64,000 bases of DNA. Origin: Malurus cyaneus samueli. Taxonomy: Eukaryota; Chordata; Aves; Passeriformes; Maluridae. The notes under the pieces were generated by a model. It was given only the letters and a program-made list of their open reading frames with translations, ran no database searches and had not been told where the DNA came from. A program made the translations under genes and the position numbers. Positions 12,239 to 22,834 of this stretch are shown here, in pieces (position 1 is the stretch's first letter; each line of letters opens with the position of its first letter). The DNA lies in contig CM019214.1 in NCBI GenBank assembly GCA_009741485.1, positions 57,929,115 to 57,993,114 of the forward strand, given 5' to 3'.

Positions 12239-12556
12239 GAGTACAAAGCATTAATGTCCATCAGCCTTCAAAACTCAACCTCAATGAAATGTTACAAGAT
12301 TCCAATCCTTGGGTATATGTGGTTTAATTGCCCAAAATTACGTGGGTTCTGTCACAAGGACAAGACTAAATATCAGCTGCTACAACAGTATTTAAATATC
12401 ATTGTTTTAATACCACTATATTTTATCTCTTTGGAAGCCACTAGCTGGATATATTTTTTGGGATTTTGACCTTTTCGTTAGCGTAAGTGGACTTTAACAA
12501 TTCCAAACATTTTTCAAGAAAGGAAAACCATTTCTCTTTCATATTATGAACAAACT

Positions 12557-12697
12557 CTGATGTTAGCTCAGTTGGTTAGACCGTGGTGCTTACAATGCCA
12601 AAGTTGTGGGTGTGATCCCCCTAGGGGCCATTCACCTAAGAGTTAGACTTGATCCTTGTGCCTCCACTCCAGCTCAGATCGTTCTGTGATTCTGTGG
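12557..12697 (+). mobile_element. TguSINE1-like SINE (tRNA-Ile head, CR1 tail)
   Basis: Bases 12557-12630 follow tRNA-Ile closely: ttagctcagttggttaga (D arm and A box), then gtggtgcttacaatgcca (anticodon arm), ending in ggggcca. The B box is degenerate (gtgtgatcc), so this is not a working tRNA gene. It runs straight into a CR1-type 3' tail (gttagacttgatcc, then gttctgtgattctgtgg) ending about 12697. This head and tail pairing is the structure of the zebra-finch SINE TguSINE1, moved by CR1-family LINE enzymes. No clear target duplication is seen, as usual for CR1-mobilised elements. Confidence 0.85.
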
Positions 12698-13215
12698 AAC
12701 ACTACACCTGAAAATTGCTGCCAGATGTCAAGCATTCCAGAAGAGATGCAAAGATGAGCAAATACACCTAAAAAAAAGTGCTAGTTTAGGTTTTGGATTT
12801 TTCTGCTGTTTTGTTTTTTAATTTCCAAACAATTCAGCCTGCAAAAGTAATCTAAAATAACAAGCATACCGTGATTGCAAGGCCAGATGCATAAAAAAAT
12901 ATACTTTCTACACATTCTTTAAAAGCCTACAAAAGCCTGCAGCACTGTCTTCCAAGTTTATAGGTTAGTTTCTGTAAGTTTTCAGAAGTACATTAGTAAC
13001 TCAGTCTCTGCCTTCTTCTTAGATGTCTAATACGACTGATCTCAAAGCATAAATTAGTAGCCAAATTTTGGTAGGTTAAGGATAGTTCCTTATCTATTAG
13101 AAGGTTTTTTCCAGTTTGTTGTGCTGAGACATTGGCTTTTCTATGTATAGATCAACTTAAGTTTAACACAATCAGAAAATTTGCCAAATTAATTGTATTT
13201 TTTATTAATAATAAG

Positions 13216-13334
13216 AAGAATGTCACTAAGGAAGTTTAAAGCTCTGGTCCACAGAGCTCCTGCAGAGTTACAAGAGGAATCCTTTGGAGAAAAGCTGTGT
13301 GGACAGATTGTTACAGAGTTACCTCTGAGACAAG
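13216..13334 (+). CDS. Candidate coding exon 2 (unrecognised protein)
   Basis: This 119-base block is open in one frame and reads RMSLRKFKALVHRAPAELQE then ESFGEKLCGQIVTELPLRQ, charged and helix-prone. It is bounded by an acceptor with a T-rich stretch before it (attttttattaataataag ending at 13215) and a strong donor CAAG/GTAAAG at 13335. It starts in phase 2 and ends in phase 1. Joined to the candidate exon at 3054-3172 it keeps the frame (the shared codon becomes AAA, Lys). Its end phase fits the candidate exon at 59976. The frame stays open past the donor to 13378, so read-through ORF is the null explanation. The protein family is not recognised. Confidence 0.45.
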
Positions 13335-13856
13335 GTAAAGTTGTAAATAACATCAGGCACATAAATGAGCATGCTTGAATTCGTATATGGGCATGATTAT
13401 AGAAAACAGCATGCTTATAAAAGTTAAATAAACATGCATTACTGATTTATAAAGTACTTAAACATTTCTCAAGAGCAGAATTATATGAGGTAAAATAATA
13501 TTTGTGTTTTCTGTTGAGAACTATTTGAAGGTCAGCTAATAACAGTTATCAGAAAATAGATAGTTTTAATTAAATCTGTTTTACTGGAAGAGTCTGTTGT
13601 TTATTTGACACTTAGATTTGTTTTCTTCTGTTATATAAGCAGAAAGAACTCAATGACAGTAGTTATGCAAGTTCTTTTAGTATTAGCCTCAGGTTGGTGA
13701 GAAAGCTGGCATTTACTCCTAAATAAGTAGAGGTTTACAAAAAACTCACTAAGTGTTATTTGAGTAACTTGCTGTGTGCAGGACTTCCTGCTGTGTGTGG
13801 CTCATTTCTGTGTATGCTGTAGCTGCTTTCATGGTTTTTGCCAACAGCCATAAAAT

Positions 13857-13936
13857 AACAAACAAACAAAAAAAAAAAAAACCCAAAAAAAACCAAAAAA
13901 ACCCAACAACAACAAAACCCCAAAAAAACAAAACCA
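13857..13936. repeat. A/C-rich low-complexity tract
   Basis: Long A runs with interspersed C, CC and AAC units. Confidence 0.8.
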
Positions 13937-15041
13937 GCAAGACCAAATAACTACAAAACATAGAAGAAAAGAGACTGTTCTGTCTGAGCACTGTATAATG
14001 CAGAAGTGTGTGATGTTACTGTCAATAGCATCCAGCTGATTCCAGTTCTTTCATTAACCCTGCACACACTCATTTCCCTGAAAGAAGTATCACCACCACT
14101 AAACTTGCTTCTGTTTCCCAGAAGAGCAGCTCATAAAGTGACTTTGGCACTCTTTGTGTTTATTTTGCTTAACTTCTTCTTTCCACCCCGTATTTCATGC
14201 ACTTACATATCACAGACCCAGCATGTTGCTGCAACAGAACAGCTTGACTGAGTTTCCGACAGTTATGCCCCAACTAAGAGTAATTCTGATCTATATATTT
14301 GAACAGTGTTCCAGAATTAAGAGACCATCAGCTAGAATTCACATAGTGATATGCAACTCCTCTCTCTGCAGATGAAGGAAAAAAATAGGTTTTGAAGATG
14401 ATTGCTTTTACAATAACTGCACTGGTGTTTTCTAACATCTTGGATTTAGCATCAGGCTTTTAGCAAAGTCACTATGTTAATGTCATCAGTAGTTGGCAAA
14501 CAAGCATATTTCTCCCATCAGCACTACTTGTCATCTTAAAATTTGTTCATTAGAAATCACCCTTTAATAATTGAGCCAAAAGAAGCCATTTCAGACTGAG
14601 GTAAAATAATCGAATATTTTTTTTTTCCTTGGAGAAGGAAGTAAAGAACATTCCTTAATGAATATGTAAGTGCCTATGGATGCAGTTCAAAAAGGACTGT
14701 GGAAGAAACTGCAGCATGTAAATGGTTAAAATTCATTCCCTAAATGACTCTGCCTGTGCTTAACAGTTTGAGCAGATCTTAGAAAGTAATTATGTATATA
14801 AAGGTGTGACAATCATAGAAAAAAAAAATCTATATTAATATTTTTTTTAGGTCAGAATAAATAAGGCTTAAAAATCTTATCCCTACATAGTTTTGCCAGT
14901 TTCAGTTTCCCATGCTTCCAGAAGTTTTCTGTTTGTGTTGATCAAATGGCTTAGTGTAAGAAGCTCAAAGCATATAGACCTATCTACATTGATTTCAATG
15001 TAAGAGCAGTTTGCACAGGCTTTTAGAATTCCTGCCTTTGT
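13937..15041. other. Unique AT-rich DNA, nothing recognised
   Basis: No repeat or gene is recognised. A strong acceptor-like site (caactcctctctctgcag near 14372) is followed by a stop within a few codons in the phase needed to follow the 13216 exon, so no exon is called. Confidence 0.45.
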
Positions 15042-15110
15042 CTCCTTATTTTACAAAAAGGAATTACAGCACAGAAGTGCCCGAACTGTCTGTCAGCCAG
15101 TGTCACATGG
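15042..15110 (+). mobile_element. Possible ancient MIR-like SINE core
   Basis: The words attttacaaaaaggaattac and agcacagaagtgcc, then ccagtgtcaca, follow the order of a MIR core (ATTTTACAG, GGAAACTGAGGCACAGAG, GGTCACA) with many changes. Tentative. Confidence 0.3.
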
Positions 15111-16854
15111 ACAAGGATGTGCCAGAAAGTGCTCGAAAGAGCTACCAGCATGTGTCTGAGAGCAGTGCAGCAACTGTGATGTTGTGGGACCTACCAGTTA
15201 ACAAAAGCAACCTCAGGAACACCACTGCACCAATGCAGCTGCATCACTTTCCATCGTTTTCACTACTTCCAGGGTCTCTGCACCAGTTTCATCTTGCAAG
15301 AGTGTTTAAAAGCAGCACAACTTAAAGCTTGCATTTATTAGCAGAAACAGATTCTATGACAGGACCCTGGTGGATTTGCCTTATTAAAAATAATGTTAAC
15401 TGCTTCAATTCCAGTGAATTTCTCTTCATAGAAAGAATAGAAAATAATAAAAAAGTCTTGAAGTTCAGGTATGTTCTGATGTTCATGCCAGTGCCTGCTT
15501 GTAAAACTGTGTTATAGCAGGAAATACTTTGACATTGCTATAAAAGCTGATTTTCTGGCACTGCATTAGTTTGTTCCTGGAAGAATTGCCTTCCATAGTT
15601 CAGTACTTAATATACTTCAGAAGATTTTCAAAACTCTTGTTCCATGGGCATGACTTAATCACTCAAGCATTCAGCTATTTTAAACTAAAAATATATTTTT
15701 CATAACTTCTATAAAATTCAACATTATATTTCTCTGTTAAACAAAAAAGAAAAAAAGAGGTAGAGAACTTGCAAGTTTTTTTTTTGTTTTTTTTTTTTTT
15801 TGGCAGATAATTGCCTATTCACAACAACAATTCTAAGATAACTCAGAAATGCATAGACAATACCACCATGTAACCTCTTTCAGTTGAAGGGTAAAGTACA
15901 CTTCTTCGCTACTATAAACCCAAGTAGCACAGTGCACATATTAAACATAAATAAATCAGCAAAAACCACTTCACTACACATGTGATTCTTTCCTCTGGGA
16001 GAAGATGAGGGGAAGGATAGACCACATTTGAATTCATCATCACATTTCTTATTGGAAAAGCTCAAGATGAATGTGACATAAAAACCTGAATACATTACTG
16101 CAGTAACCGTAGATTTATTCTGGTGGGAGAAGAATATTTAATTGCAACCAGGCACCAAGGAAGACACGGATCAAGAAAATTCATACTTGAATTGAGTTTT
16201 GAAATTAACCAGAAGTTTGTGGCTTACACATCAGGCCGACTCTAGGAAGTACTTACTTAAAGCTTTTAATACCTTTTGTACCCACTTTTACCACAACTTC
16301 AGAGCATCTTCCATCAGTACCCATAATGATTGAAGTAGACATACATTGCATCATACTTTACCTGTCTAATATATGTGCTCTAAAATAGTTTTCTTTGGTA
16401 GTATCTGCAACATAGTTCGATTCAGCTCATTGAAAAAATTGTGAAATTTCTGATTTTAAAAACAGTGTCCATTAAACATTCATCTATGAGGTACTAAAAC
16501 TACCTTTGCATCCTTGATATTTGTTTGTCTGTGAGTGGGTGTTTAACAGAAGAAAATGGATAGGAATAAAGTCACTTTAGCAGTAACTGAATTCCCAGGT
16601 TTAAACCAAGCCACTAGCACAGCATTATGCAGGTTGCATTCTGTTTCAAAGAAAAAGCTGATAAAGAAATTAGTATTTATCACATGGCCTTGTTTGTTTC
16701 TGAGAAATAATTTTAGAATATTATTTTCTAATCACAGGATGGACCAATGAAAAGGAAACCTTTACATAATTTAATTTTAATTCTCTGGGTCTAACAGCCA
16801 GAACTCTCCCAAGCAGCACCACTTGAAATTTTGGAAATTACTGAAATTGTGCAT
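15111..16854. other. Unique AT-rich DNA with a T-rich tract
   Basis: A T-rich tract with single G breaks lies at about 15776-15802. Otherwise no repeat or gene is recognised up to the LTR. Confidence 0.45.
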
Positions 16855-16859
16855 ACAGT

Positions 16860-17441
16860 TGCATTTCTGTTAATTCCTGATTGGCTGCCATATTTCTTCA
16901 CAGTGGCTGGTAAGGGGCTGTGTTTTGGGTTTGTGTTGAACACAGGGTTGATAACACAGAGGTGTTTTTATTATTGCAGAGCAGGACTTGCATAGAACCA
17001 AGGCATTTTCTGCTGTTCGTACTGAGACACTGTCAAGGATGAAACCAAGGAGGGTTTCAGGAGGATGGGGGGAGACACAGCCAGGACAGGTGACCCCAAC
17101 TGACCAAAGGGATATTCCAGGCTATACAGCATCATTCTTGGTATATAAAGTGGAAGGAAGAAGGAAGAAGTGGGACGTTTGTGGTGATGATGGCTGTTGT
17201 CACCATTACATGTGATGGGGCCCTGCCCTCCTGAAGATGGTTGAACACCTGCCTGCCCAAGTAAATTAATTCCTTGTCTTGCTTTTCTTTGCCTGTTTGG
17301 GGGGCTTTTCCTTTGCCTGTTAAACTGTTTCTCAACCCACAGGTTTCCTGGATTTTACCTTTCCAGTTCTCTCCCTGATCTTGAGCGAGTGAACTAGTGC
17401 CTGCGTGGTGCTTGATTGCCAGCTGGGGTTAAACTACAACA
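16860..17441 (+). mobile_element. Solo LTR, avian ERVL-like family (copy 1)
   Basis: The sequence follows a familiar avian LTR: ttcttcacagtggctggtaa near its start, gagcaggacttgcatagaac, a TATA box (tatataaag) at 17142, tgatggggccctgccctcct, and the U5 end gctggggttaaactacaaca at 17441. The bounds TG...CA are flanked by acagt (16855-16859) and acact (17442-17446), a five-base duplication matching at four positions, as expected for ERVL integrations. It has no internal retroviral genes beside it. The upstream 25 bases align poorly, so the start is uncertain by some 15 bases. Confidence 0.75.
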
Positions 17442-17446
17442 ACACT

Positions 17447-20400
17447 CCTTCCTAAAACAAGTACTCAGCAAATCCTTCTAAAAATACAGTTTTAAATCTT
17501 GAGAAATTTCAGACTTGCTTTTCTTTTGGGCATCATAATACACAGGTCCTTTCTTTAGGGACCTATCATTTTTTTAAAATAATGAAGAGTGAGTGTTAAC
17601 GTCTCTAGTTTCAGTAAAATTTTCCCAAAAGCAAACCACGGTCTACAAGGCAAATTCTAAAATGCCTAATCCCAGCAGCCAGCTGTTTCACTTTCATTCA
17701 AGTGAAGCTCTGCTTCAATACACCACAAAATTTGTATGGACTTTACTGTCACTACTAAAATGTTCTATTATGCATTGTGACTCCCTGATGTGTCTAATTG
17801 TGTTACATTGTCAGCTATATGAAATCTACTGTAAAAAGCACTTTATTCTTCTGTCTTTTCTGTGATGTCGTGCATTTCTTTCTTGTATTAAGCATTTGCT
17901 AGTTTTCTATTAGATGTTTTCTACTTTAATTAGGTGTTTGGAAGTCTTCTGGCTTTAAGTGATGTGGGCTATAATCAAGCTGCAATGCTTGATTTTGACT
18001 TTTTTTCCTGACAAATATCTAGAATGTGTTTGAGTAATTTGGGGATACTACACATAACTAAACTGTAGAAATGCAATATCAGAATAGCTTCCTAATAGAA
18101 AAGTCTCATGCTCAGATGGTCATGAATTTAAAATCTTTTGTCCAGATTTTTCTCTTTTTTTTTTAAAAAAAAAAATTATTCTCAAAGAAAATCTAATGTG
18201 GGTACACAACATACCATTTTACAAAGATTTATAATTATATTTATGATTATAAATTTCCAAAGCTTAGACAGGTTTGCATTTATCCATTTTTTTTTAGCTT
18301 ATCCATGTACTTAAGGAACCAACTTACACCTGGTTATTATAAGTTTTGGCATGATGCTTTTCTATTCTTTAAATGATTCAATCCTCTCCTAACACTGGGA
18401 TTTTTTCAGACTTACACAGGCAGTTATTCTTTATATTTTCTGAAATATTTTTGACTGTAACATGGAGAATTCATAAAACAACCTTCAGACCAATGTGGAC
18501 AAAATGCCACTTTAAATCAGAAAATACACACTGATTTAAAAAAAAATATGAGCAGGCACTACACATTAAAATCAGCATAAGACCATTGCTACATTTGAAA
18601 AGGTCTTTCATTTTAGGAGTAATGTTTTATAGAAAAGGATAAGCTCAGATATTTTAAAGGTATATGGAAAAAAATAAAAATAAGGAAACTGGAAGGAAAA
18701 GAAAGCAATGACATTTAAAATATAAAATGTATTTTGCTACCAGCACACAGATGTGACAGGGACATCTAAATGCATCATGAAGAGCTGCATGTAAAGAGCT
18801 CCACACAGAGAATCACTAACAATGCATGAGGACATCTTCTGTTGATCCAACAAAAATGATGAAAAATGCTTTAATGTATAGTCTTCTGTAATGTCTCAGG
18901 ATTGTAAACTCATGAATTTTTCCTAACTCTCTTAATAGTATATGTTGTTGGTTTTTTAAGCCTAAACTCCTTTTGTCAGATAAAAGTTTATAAAGGAATC
19001 TGAGGTGTCTTATTTGGAAAGTTTGTCCTTTTTGGGTTTGTAAAGAAAAGACTGCATGTGTATTGATTCAGAGTTTAAAATCAAAACAGCAAAGAAAGAA
19101 CATCTTTAAATTAATACTATTTTGAACTCATTTTAAAATCCTGAATCTTTTGTATTTGTGTCATGTTTTTGAATGTCCAGAGATGGCAATATTTAATCTA
19201 TTGTTTTATAAATCTACTAATTTGCACTTGGACACATTCAATCTTTTGAAGAACCGTCTCACAAAACATAATATCTATGGAAATTTGATTCACCTCAAAG
19301 AATAAACAACCTTCTCACATTATGGAATGCAACTTAGATTGCACTGAAACCGTCCTCAAATCAGAAGCCAGTTTCAATCTAAAACAGTTAAATAGAGAGG
19401 ATGAAAGGCAGCAACATGTTCTCTCTGGCAAGACTCCTCTTTCACAATGAAAGTATTTAAAGAACTTTGAAACAGCTTTTCAGTAGTATATTCTGTATTT
19501 TTAAAAATTTCTGTAGTGTTCTGGAAGTCCAAACTCAAAGAATTTGGTTTCCTCTTCCCTGCTTCTCAACTGACTGCTTCTATATATACCCTGTAGGTTT
19601 GTTTTTCCATGGGTTGTTTTCGAAAATTTCTTTGAGAAGGAAGAAATGTTTCTGCAGTATTTCCAGGAAGAAAAAGAGAAGGCTTCATCACTTGCCACAA
19701 AAGATCACAGAGGAGCTGCTGTACACACAGATTTAAATCATCTAGAAGAAAGGGCAGATAGGCACACAGAATCTGTAATCAGCCAACATGAGCCATCCAT
19801 CCAGGTTTTCATTCCAAGAAACGGAGTGAAAGGGTGGAACCACTCCTCTGACTTCTGGGCAGTGACACAATGCAAAAAGTGATGTGGGCATAATGCCTTC
19901 CTTCTCCTGGAGTTCTCCACTGCAGGCAGGAAGTCAGGGGAACATGCCCTAGCAACAGATTTGCAACAGGATTGTAACTCCAGGCAAGAAGGGATATAGG
20001 GTTTCTGAAAGACTTGTCTTTTGCACGGTCACAGCCTTTGATCTGAGAGACTGCTCGTGTTTTAATTTAAATTGAGGGGACTGATACTAGCCTTAAATAC
20101 AGTAGCAGAATACGTTCTTTACTGAATTCCCGTGTTAATTGTGGGTTGTTCCAAAGTATCTTTGAAATACATTTAGCAGTCTTACAGTATCCAGCAGGAA
20201 TATTGCCTTTCTCAAACAACACTGTTGCCAAATTCCAGAATAATTTGTCAGAATTGTCTCACAGAGACTTTTTTTCTATAAGCCTCTAAGATTTTTGGTC
20301 AGATCGATGCAGTTTGACAAAAGTATAAGATTCTCTTCAGAAAACATTGGAAAATAGCTATATACATCAACATTTTTCTCAAGGTATCATTAGAGGTATC

Positions 20401-20936
20401 ATTTAAATGTTTTCAGAGATACTACAGAGACAAACCAATTTTATTGGAAAGGCTAATTCTATCTCTGAAAAATTCATTTGAATCTAAATATTTTTTTTAT
20501 TGTCTGCCAAACTCATTGTGACAGTTATTCCTAAATACTTAGCCATATGTGATTTAAAATTATGCCTATCGTTGATTCTCCCTTTTGTCCTTTTGCAGAA
20601 AAATAAAAATCAACAAAAATTAATGACGTTTTTCAATCTTCATAGAGAAATAAGAGAGTGAGGAATCTACAGATGTTACTGACAGTTACCATGGTTATAA
20701 AATGTGTTTTCTTTCATCAAGCTCATTGTATATTTTCTAGTGTAAGACAACAAGAGATAATTTTACTATATCTATAGTGTCCACAGCTTGATAAAATAAG
20801 GAAGATGATACATAATTAATAGTTTATTTTACACTCAGGACAGTAAAAAAAAAAAGTGTTATATTCAAATGATTTCATGACATAGTACAAATATTTAATA
20901 TTCAATATGATCATCCATCAAACGATCTATGTCAGA
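17447..20936. other. Unique AT-rich DNA
   Basis: No repeat family is recognised. The frames at 17593, 19467, 19646 (plus) and 19501 (minus) have little coding character. A strong acceptor-like site (cccttttgtccttttgcag near 20599) is followed by A-rich sequence, so no exon is called. Confidence 0.45.
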
Positions 20937-21180
20937 TTAAAATAAAATATCAGTGTAGATAGCAGATGAAGTTCTAAAGATTAAGCACATGAAGAGAGGA
21001 GAGGAAAACAAAACAAAGTAAAGGCAATGCAGGGAGCAACAATCAAACCAATCATCTCCAGCCAATAAAATGTCAGCTTCTTTATCACACTCAGTTCTGA
21101 GAAGCTGAGGAATTAGCTTCAGGAATGGCTTTGTATCATCATTTACCAGATTAATATCTTTCTTTGTTTGAGAAAACACA
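20937..21180 (-). CDS. Candidate minus-strand terminal exon
   Basis: On the minus strand a near-ideal acceptor (a T-rich tract of some 30 bases ending in gtattttgcag at 21181) is followed at once by a frame open for about 80 codons to TAA at 20937. The first 50 residues look protein-like (for example DDTKPFLKLIPQLLRTECDK, then EADILLAGDDWFD). The remainder is hydrophobic and rich in F, C and S. A possible poly(A) signal (AATAAA on the minus strand) lies near 20825, so a last exon is conceivable. An internal donor ctg/gtaaat would instead make a 34-base exon. The family is not recognised, and no partner exon was identified. Confidence 0.3.
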
Positions 21181-22792
21181 CTGCAAAATACCCAAATGAG
21201 ATAAGAAACAAAAAATACATATCTAACCCATGCTATATTAGGAAAAGCAAAACTGCATTAAAAACAAATTACTTCTGACAAGTTCCACAAAGAATGTAAC
21301 CAACTTAAACTGTTAGGAAAGTTCTGTGTTGTTCTCTGTTGCCCTTTAGTATTATATTTTGAGGCTGGTGTCAGAAATATTTTGTGCATCAAAATATTTT
21401 TATTCAGCTTCCAGTAGCAGATTAAACACTATATCAAGGGAAGTCACAAGAAGTTTATACAGTATTGCCTCTAATCAATCTAATCCCTTCACATGGACTT
21501 CAGATTCCCACTGAAACCTCAAGTGTCTGCTTTCAGCATTGTTCACCAGAATCTTTGTTCTTTGGTAAAGTGTCATCAAGTCACATTACAGACTCATCAT
21601 TTCCATCTTTCTCTGTTGAGCATCTATCAGTATCAACATTTCACTTTTCCTCCAATGCTTCTATTTGCCTTTCAACTTTCATTATCCTCATTAGAAACAC
21701 ATCCTTATTTTTGCTTTCATCTTTTCCTTTAAGGAGCTGAAAGATGACAAAATAGTTTCAAAGGGAGCTGGGTCAGAAGAATAAGACATTTCTGATGAGA
21801 TTTTTCTACCATGCAAAACACAGCAAAAAAAAGAAAACAAGAAGAGACAAACGAGACCTATGTAAAATTAATAGTTGTTATTTTTCCTTTCATAAAGAGT
21901 TTTCTAAGAAAAACACAACTTTTTATAGACCCTAGTGAGGAGTTTAGGAAATATTTTGAAACGATATATTAACAGTAACTCCATGGTTCCAGTGATAATT
22001 ACACTGATTAAAAAGCTTCTGGGTCAGAGACTGCATTTTCCTATATAATTCATTTAAGCCATTGAATAGTACTTAATTTCACAAAGGGATCTTGAAAAGA
22101 TCATAGTAAAATTGAGTAAACTTCTATTTCTTATCAATAAAGTAAACAATTTTGTTCCTTTGCCAAAACATGTTTGTAAAACTTCTCAATTTCTGTCTCT
22201 CACTGTGGTGAAAATTAAAGAGGAAATGAAATCCTGTGAACACTGAGTACATGAAGAAAAAAATGTCTTCTATCATGAGCTCTGTATAAACATGTTTTGT
22301 CAACTGTTTCACCAATTACAGCAGAGCTGTAAATCTACCAGCATGTGCTAGCTTTGAGAATCTCTTCATTTTGCTCACAGCATCCAAGTGCAGAGTCAGA
22401 GATAATTCTTTCTTTCAATCACGTCTTACCATCAAATAACATCTTTTCCACTTACAAAGTTAAAGAAATAATCTTCGTCACAGAAATTAAAAAAATCTTA
22501 TTTATATACATTAAAAATAATATGTTGGAACTTTTCTTACAATTGAAAATCAATTCATAAAATGAAGAGCCAACAGCAAAAAGTTTCCAAAGACAGATCC
22601 ACATATAGAGCCGAGATATGTAAAAGTTTGTAAATGAGGTCTCCCAAATCAGACATGCCAACTGCAAGATCTGTCCTAGAGCAGTATCTGCATCTGGTAT
22701 CTGGTATCTGTAGTGTTAGGCCAAAGGCTGACAAGCAGGTTTATAGACTTCAAGTGTGGACTTTTGGATTTATGTACATTCCATTTTAGATA

Positions 22793-22794
<2 letters not shown>
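21181..22794. other. Unique AT-rich DNA
   Basis: No repeat or gene recognised. The open frames at 21465-21740 are serine- and phenylalanine-rich and look like chance. Confidence 0.45.

Positions 22795-22834
<40 letters not shown>
22795..22834. repeat. Poly-T tract, 40 bases
   Basis: An unbroken run of 40 T. No TTTATT (AATAAA on the minus strand) lies within about 30 bases on the far side, so it does not look like the tail of a minus-strand retrocopy. Confidence 0.95.

Noticed and set aside
12557..12630. Functional tRNA-Ile gene
   Set aside because: The B box and anticodon arm are degenerate, the acceptor stem does not pair, and a CR1 tail follows directly.
14355..14400. Exon after ctcctctctctgcag
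   Set aside because: In the phase required to follow the 13216 exon, a stop appears after five codons.
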